Positions 60,195-64,000 of a DNA stretch of 64,000 nt are shown here, piece after piece. The stretch's first letter is position 1. Every line of letters begins with the position of its first letter. Where the stretch lies: the NCBI GenBank assembly GCA_900467685.1, contig UBQX01000008.1, forward strand, positions 1 through 64,000, in the 5' to 3' direction. The stretch comes from Hyphomicrobiales bacterium (GTDB lineage Bacteria; Pseudomonadota; Alphaproteobacteria; Rhizobiales; Rhizobiaceae). Position numbers and translations under genes: made by a program. Under the pieces are notes generated by a model. The model made no database searches. It was not told the DNA's origin and was given only the letters and a program-made list of their open reading frames with translations.

Positions 60195-62086
60195 GTGACA
60201 ACAAGATTTCACGCCGAGGCCTTCTCGGCTCGACGGCAGGCGGCGCGGCATTTGCCGGGGCCCTGCTGGCCGGCGGGGCCGAAGGCCTCATCCCGCGGCG
60301 CGCAGCCGCCGCCAACGGCGCCTATCACGAGATCCATCCCGGTGAACTCGACGAGTACTATGGCTTCTGGTCGAGCGGCCAGGCCGGCGAAATCCGCATC
60401 ATGGGCGTGCCCTCTATGCGCGAGCTGATGCGCATTCCGGTCTTCAACCGCTGCTCGGCCACCGGCTGGGGCGAAACGAACGAGAGCCTGAAGATCCTGA
60501 CGGAGAACCTTCTGCCGGAGACCAAGGAATTCCTCGCCAAGCGCGGCATGAAGACCTACCAGAACGGTGACCTGCACCACCCGCACATGTCCTTCAACAA
60601 GGGCACCTATGACGGGCGCTACCTCTTCGCCAACGACAAGGCCAACACCCGCGTTGCCCGCGTCCGCTGCGACATCATGAAGGTCGACAAGGTCATCGAA
60701 ATCCCGAACACCAGCGACATCCACGGCCTGCGTCCGCAGAAGTGGCCGCGCACGGGCTATGTCTTCGCCAATGGCGAACACCGCATCCCGCTGCCGAACG
60801 ATGGTATCGTTCTAGACGATCCGAAGAAGTATCACGCGATCTTCACCGCCATTGACGGCGACACGATGAACATTGCCTGGCAGGTGATCGTCGACGGCAA
60901 CCTCGACAATTGCGACACGGACTATGAGGGCAAATATGCCTTCTCGACCTGCTACAATTCGGAAGAGGGCGTGACGCTCGCCGAAATGACCGCCAGCCCG
61001 ATGGACTGGGTCGTCGTGTTCGACATCGCGCGCATCGAAGCCGGCATCAAGAAGGGCGACTTCAAGGAGTATAACGGCGTCAAGGTTCTCGACGGCCGCC
61101 ATGGCTCGCCCTACACCCGCTATATCCCGGTGCCGAACTCGCCGCATGGCTGCAACATGGCCCCGGACAAGATCCACCTGTGCCTCAACGGCAAGCTGTC
61201 GCCGACCGTCACCGTCGTCGACGTGCGCAAGCTCGAAGCCGTCTTCAATGGTGCGGAGCCCCGCAGCGCCGTGGTGGCCGAACCGCAGCTGGGCCTCGGC
61301 CCGTTGCACACCGCCTTCGACGGCAAGGGCAACGCCTATACGACGCTCTTCCTCGACAGCCAGATGGTGAAGTGGAACATCGACAAGGCCGTTCGCGCCT
61401 TTGCCGGTGAGAAGGTCGATCCGATCATCCAGAAGATCGACGTCCAGTATCAGCCGGGTCATAACCACTCGACCATGGGCGAAACGCTCGAAGCCGATGG
61501 CAAATACTTGATCTCGCTCAACAAGTTCTCCAAGGACCGCTTCCTGAACGTCGGTCCGCTGAAGCCGGAGAATGACCAGCTGATCGACATTGCCGGCGAC
61601 AGCATGAAGATCGTGCATGACGGCCCGACCTTTGCCGAGCCGCATGATTGCATTCTCGTGCGCGCCGATATCGTCAACCCGGTCAGCGTCTACAAGCGCG
61701 ACGATCCGATGTGGGCCGATGCCCGCGCCCAGGCCAAGGCCGACGGCGTCGATCTCGACTATGCCGCCGACGTCATCCGCGACGGCAACAAGGTGCGCGT
61801 GTACATGCACTCGGTCGCCCCGCAGTTCAGCCTCGAGAAGTTCGACGTCAACCAGGGTGAGGAGGTGACGATCACCATCACCAACATGGACGACGTGGAC
61901 GATCTCACCCACGGCTTCACGCTCGGCAACCATGGCATCGCCATGGAAATCGGCCCGCAGGCGACCGCTTCGGTCACCTTCACCGCCGACCGGCCCGGCG
62001 TGCACTGGTTCTATTGCCAGTGGTTCTGCCATGCGCTGCACATGGAAATGCGCGGCCGCATGTTCGTGCATCCGAAGAAGGCCTGA
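60191..62086 (+). CDS. nosZ: Nitrous-oxide reductase NosZ (clade I)
   Basis: A 631-residue periplasmic multicopper enzyme reducing N2O to N2. A twin-arginine signal ([14 protein letters not shown]) marks Tat export of the folded protein, as in clade I enzymes. The seven-bladed propeller that holds the CuZ site (DLHHPHMS near residue 120 and PHGCNM near 320) is followed by the cupredoxin-type CuA domain, with Cys-x3-Cys, His and Met ligands in [12 protein letters not shown]. Its ATG overlaps the nosR stop. nosD follows after four bases. Confidence 0.97.
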   Translation: MSDNKISRRGLLGSTAGGAAFAGALLAGGAEGLIPRRAAAANGAYHEIHPGELDEYYGFWSSGQAGEIRIMGVPSMRELMRIPVFNRCSATGWGETNESLKILTENLLPETKEFLAKRGMKTYQNGDLHHPHMSFNKGTYDGRYLFANDKANTRVARVRCDIMKVDKVIEIPNTSDIHGLRPQKWPRTGYVFANGEHRIPLPNDGIVLDDPKKYHAIFTAIDGDTMNIAWQVIVDGNLDNCDTDYEGKYAFSTCYNSEEGVTLAEMTASPMDWVVVFDIARIEAGIKKGDFKEYNGVKVLDGRHGSPYTRYIPVPNSPHGCNMAPDKIHLCLNGKLSPTVTVVDVRKLEAVFNGAEPRSAVVAEPQLGLGPLHTAFDGKGNAYTTLFLDSQMVKWNIDKAVRAFAGEKVDPIIQKIDVQYQPGHNHSTMGETLEADGKYLISLNKFSKDRFLNVGPLKPENDQLIDIAGDSMKIVHDGPTFAEPHDCILVRADIVNPVSVYKRDDPMWADARAQAKADGVDLDYAADVIRDGNKVRVYMHSVAPQFSLEKFDVNQGEEVTITITNMDDVDDLTHGFTLGNHGIAMEIGPQATASVTFTADRPGVHWFYCQWFCHALHMEMRGRMFVHPKKA

Positions 62087-62090
62087 GGCC

Positions 62091-63374
62091 ATGAGCAAGC
62101 GCGCCGTTTTCCTCACCCTGTTGCTGGCTTCCGCCTCGTCGCACCCTGTGACCGGCGCGGAAACAACAGTCCGTGCGGAACCCGGCGCGCTTGTCGCCGC
62201 GCTGAAGGCGGCAGCGCCCGGCGACACGATCCGGCTCGGCATGGGCGACCATGCCGGGCCGGTCGACATCGACAAGCCGCTGACCGTTCTGGGCGACGGC
62301 AAGGCCCGTATCCTCGGCAATGGCCTGGGCTCGGTCGTCACCATCAAGGCCGCAGGCGTCACGATCGAAGGCGTCAGCGTCGAAGGCTCGGGCGGCAAGC
62401 TCGACCAACTCGACGCCGGCATCAAGGTCGTCGTGGGCGCCGACAAGGCGCGCCTGATCGGCAATCGCCTGACCGGCAATCTGATCGGCATCGACATGCA
62501 GGGCGGCAAGGACGCGCTCGTTGAGAACAACAAGATCGCCAACCGCACCGACCTGCACCGCGCCGAACGCGGCCCCGGCATCTATGTGTGGAATTCGCCG
62601 GGTATTACCGTCGCCGGCAACGAGATCAGCGGCGGCAATGACGGCATTTTCATCACCACCTCGCATCACGCGACCTATCGCGACAACCGGATGCATGACG
62701 TCCGTTTCGCCATTCATTCCATGTATGCCAATGACATCAAGGTCTTCGGCAATCGCTCGACCGGCAACGACATGGGCTATGCCTTCATGTATTCGCGCCA
62801 GGTGCAGGCCACGAACAACCTGTCGGACGGCGACCGGACGCATGGCATTTTCCTGAACTATGTCACCGACGCCAAGCTCGCCCATAACGACATCCGCCAC
62901 GGCGGCGAGAAGTGCCTCTTCGTCTACAATGTGAACAAGGCAGCGATCTCGGCCAACCGCTTCGAAGGCTGCGACATCGGCGTGCATTTCACCGGCGGCT
63001 CCGAGAATGTCACCATGACCGGTAACGCCTTCCTGCATGACCGCACCGAGGTCAAATATGTCGGTTCGCGCTGGCTCGAATGGAGCCTCAAGGGCCGCGG
63101 CAACTATTGGGCCGGGCATGTCGCCTTCGACGTCAACCGCGACGGCATCGCCGACAGCCCTTACCGCCCGAACGATTCCATCGACCGCATGACCTGGAGC
63201 CAGCCGACGAGCCGGCTGCTGCTCGGCTCGCCCGCAGTCCAGATGATCCGCTGGGCGCAATCGCGCTTTCCGGGCCTACTGCCCGGCGGCGTCATCGACA
63301 GCCATCCGCTGATGAGCCCTGCGGGCAGCGGCCTCGATACCCCCGAACTCGCAACGAAAGGCGGCACACAATGA
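62091..63374 (+). CDS. nosD: NosD, copper-site assembly protein
   Basis: A 427-residue periplasmic protein needed to mature the CuZ site of NosZ. A Sec signal peptide covers about residues 1-24 (ending TGA). The rest is a right-handed beta-helix of CASH repeats (for example NRLTGNLIGIDMQGG and NEISGGNDGIFITTS). It works with the NosFY ABC transporter. The ATG at 62091 lies four bases after the nosZ stop, and its TGA overlaps the nosF ATG. Confidence 0.95.
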   Translation: MSKRAVFLTLLLASASSHPVTGAETTVRAEPGALVAALKAAAPGDTIRLGMGDHAGPVDIDKPLTVLGDGKARILGNGLGSVVTIKAAGVTIEGVSVEGSGGKLDQLDAGIKVVVGADKARLIGNRLTGNLIGIDMQGGKDALVENNKIANRTDLHRAERGPGIYVWNSPGITVAGNEISGGNDGIFITTSHHATYRDNRMHDVRFAIHSMYANDIKVFGNRSTGNDMGYAFMYSRQVQATNNLSDGDRTHGIFLNYVTDAKLAHNDIRHGGEKCLFVYNVNKAAISANRFEGCDIGVHFTGGSENVTMTGNAFLHDRTEVKYVGSRWLEWSLKGRGNYWAGHVAFDVNRDGIADSPYRPNDSIDRMTWSQPTSRLLLGSPAVQMIRWAQSRFPGLLPGGVIDSHPLMSPAGSGLDTPELATKGGTQ

Positions 63375-64000
63375 CCGCAGGGACCCCCATTCTTCAGATC
63401 GAAGGCGTCGGCGTCACCTTCGCCGACCTGAAGGCGCTGCAGGATGTCAGCTTCGACGTCGCACCCGGAGAGAAGCTCGCTCTGCTCGGCCATAACGGGG
63501 CCGGCAAGTCTACGCTCTTCAAATGCGTCCTCGGTTTCCTCAAGCCCGCTGCTGGCCGGATCACGGTCGCCGGCGATGCGCCGGGCTCCGACCACGCCCG
63601 CCGCTCAGTGAGCTATCTGCCCGAGCAGGTCGCCTTTCCGCGCATGCTGACCGGCATCGAGATCATCACCTATTTCGCCAAGCTGAAATCGGTGGACCCG
63701 AAAGAGGCGCTGCCGCTTCTCGACCTCGTCGGCCTTTCGCAGGCCGGCCGCCGCCGCGTTGGCGATTATTCCAAGGGCATGCGCCAGCGGCTGGGCCTTG
63801 CCCAGGCGCTGATCGGCAAGCCCGACCTGCTGCTGCTCGACGAACCGACCAGCGGGCTCGACCCCGTCTCGCGCCGCGAGTTCTACGAGATCATCGATCG
63901 CGTGGCGCAGGAGGGTGCCGCCGTGCTCCTCTCCTCCCATGCGCTGACCGAAGTGGAAGGCCATGTCGACCGCATCGCCATTCTCTCGAAAGGCCGGCTG
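63371..64000 (+). CDS. nosF: NosF, ABC transporter ATPase (partial, runs off the window)
   Basis: The first 210 codons of the ATP-binding subunit of the NosFY transporter for NosZ copper-site assembly. Walker A is GHNGAGKST near residue 40, the signature reads YSKGMRQRLGLAQAL, Walker B is LLLLDEPTSGLD, and the switch His is in SSHALTEVE. The ATG overlaps the nosD stop as ATGA. The reading frame is open to the end of the sequence, so the stop and probably nosY and nosL lie beyond. Confidence 0.94.
   Translation, partial: MTAGTPILQIEGVGVTFADLKALQDVSFDVAPGEKLALLGHNGAGKSTLFKCVLGFLKPAAGRITVAGDAPGSDHARRSVSYLPEQVAFPRMLTGIEIITYFAKLKSVDPKEALPLLDLVGLSQAGRRRVGDYSKGMRQRLGLAQALIGKPDLLLLDEPTSGLDPVSRREFYEIIDRVAQEGAAVLLSSHALTEVEGHVDRIAILSKGRL

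Noticed and set aside
1-64000. Insertion sequences, integrases or tRNA-flanked island borders
   Set aside because: I looked for transposase motifs, tRNA-like cloverleaf sequences and direct-repeat borders and saw none. Gene content looks like stable chromosome apart from the giant repeat gene.

Overview
The window reads as the chromosome, or a large replicon, of a Rhizobiaceae-type alphaproteobacterium. The evidence is high GC, a complete PhyR-NepR-EcfG general stress response locus, an FMN-riboswitch-controlled ribB, a putA lacking the N-terminal DNA-binding domain with a divergent Lrp-type regulator, and a rhizobial palindromic intergenic repeat. The nos operon shows that the strain reduces N2O. 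I cannot resolve the genus from the sequence alone. No tRNA, rRNA, CRISPR array, transposase, integrase or origin was seen.

Layout. 1-10085: a sugar-type ABC importer without its ATPase gene (2 permeases and a binding protein, minus strand), a flavin monooxygenase plus questin-oxidase-like pair (plus strand), and a tightly overlapped minus-strand trio of two cytosine-deaminase-like amidohydrolases around a gamma-glutamyltransferase homologue. 10302-11271: ribB behind an FMN riboswitch. 11356-15179: an amaA/amaB-like pair (pipecolate/lysine catabolism) with a divergent LysR regulator. 15163-28545: a signalling and general-stress island. It holds a CHASE3 kinase with its response regulator, phyR, an HWE kinase, nepR-ecfG, a degenerate receiver protein, a Crp/Fnr regulator, a receiver-kinase hybrid and several envelope or stress proteins. 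Seven sites match GGAAC-N16-CGTT exactly, the EcfG-type promoter, and one of them points at a candidate C-rich small RNA. 28844-36577: one 2577-codon gene made almost wholly of an in-register octapeptide repeat, the most unusual object here. 36777-43176: putA/putR, a luciferase-like monooxygenase, and an ArsR/SRPBCC pair with two similar operators.

43381-56143: assimilatory nitrate/nitrite reduction. The nasT and nasS regulators precede a sigma-54 promoter, an ANTAR-type RNA leader ending in an intrinsic terminator, and the operon nrtABD-nirBD-nasA-cysG. Nitrate is imported by NrtABD, reduced by NasA, then NirBD makes ammonium using siroheme from CysG. 56174-64000: nnrS and a DUF2249 gene diverge from nosRZDF (nosF runs off the end). 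Two perfect TTGCG-N4-CGCAA boxes lie in the divergent gap, which fits control by an NnrR/FNR-type nitric-oxide or oxygen sensor.

Most long ORFs on the opposite strand of these genes are GC-bias shadows and are not annotated.
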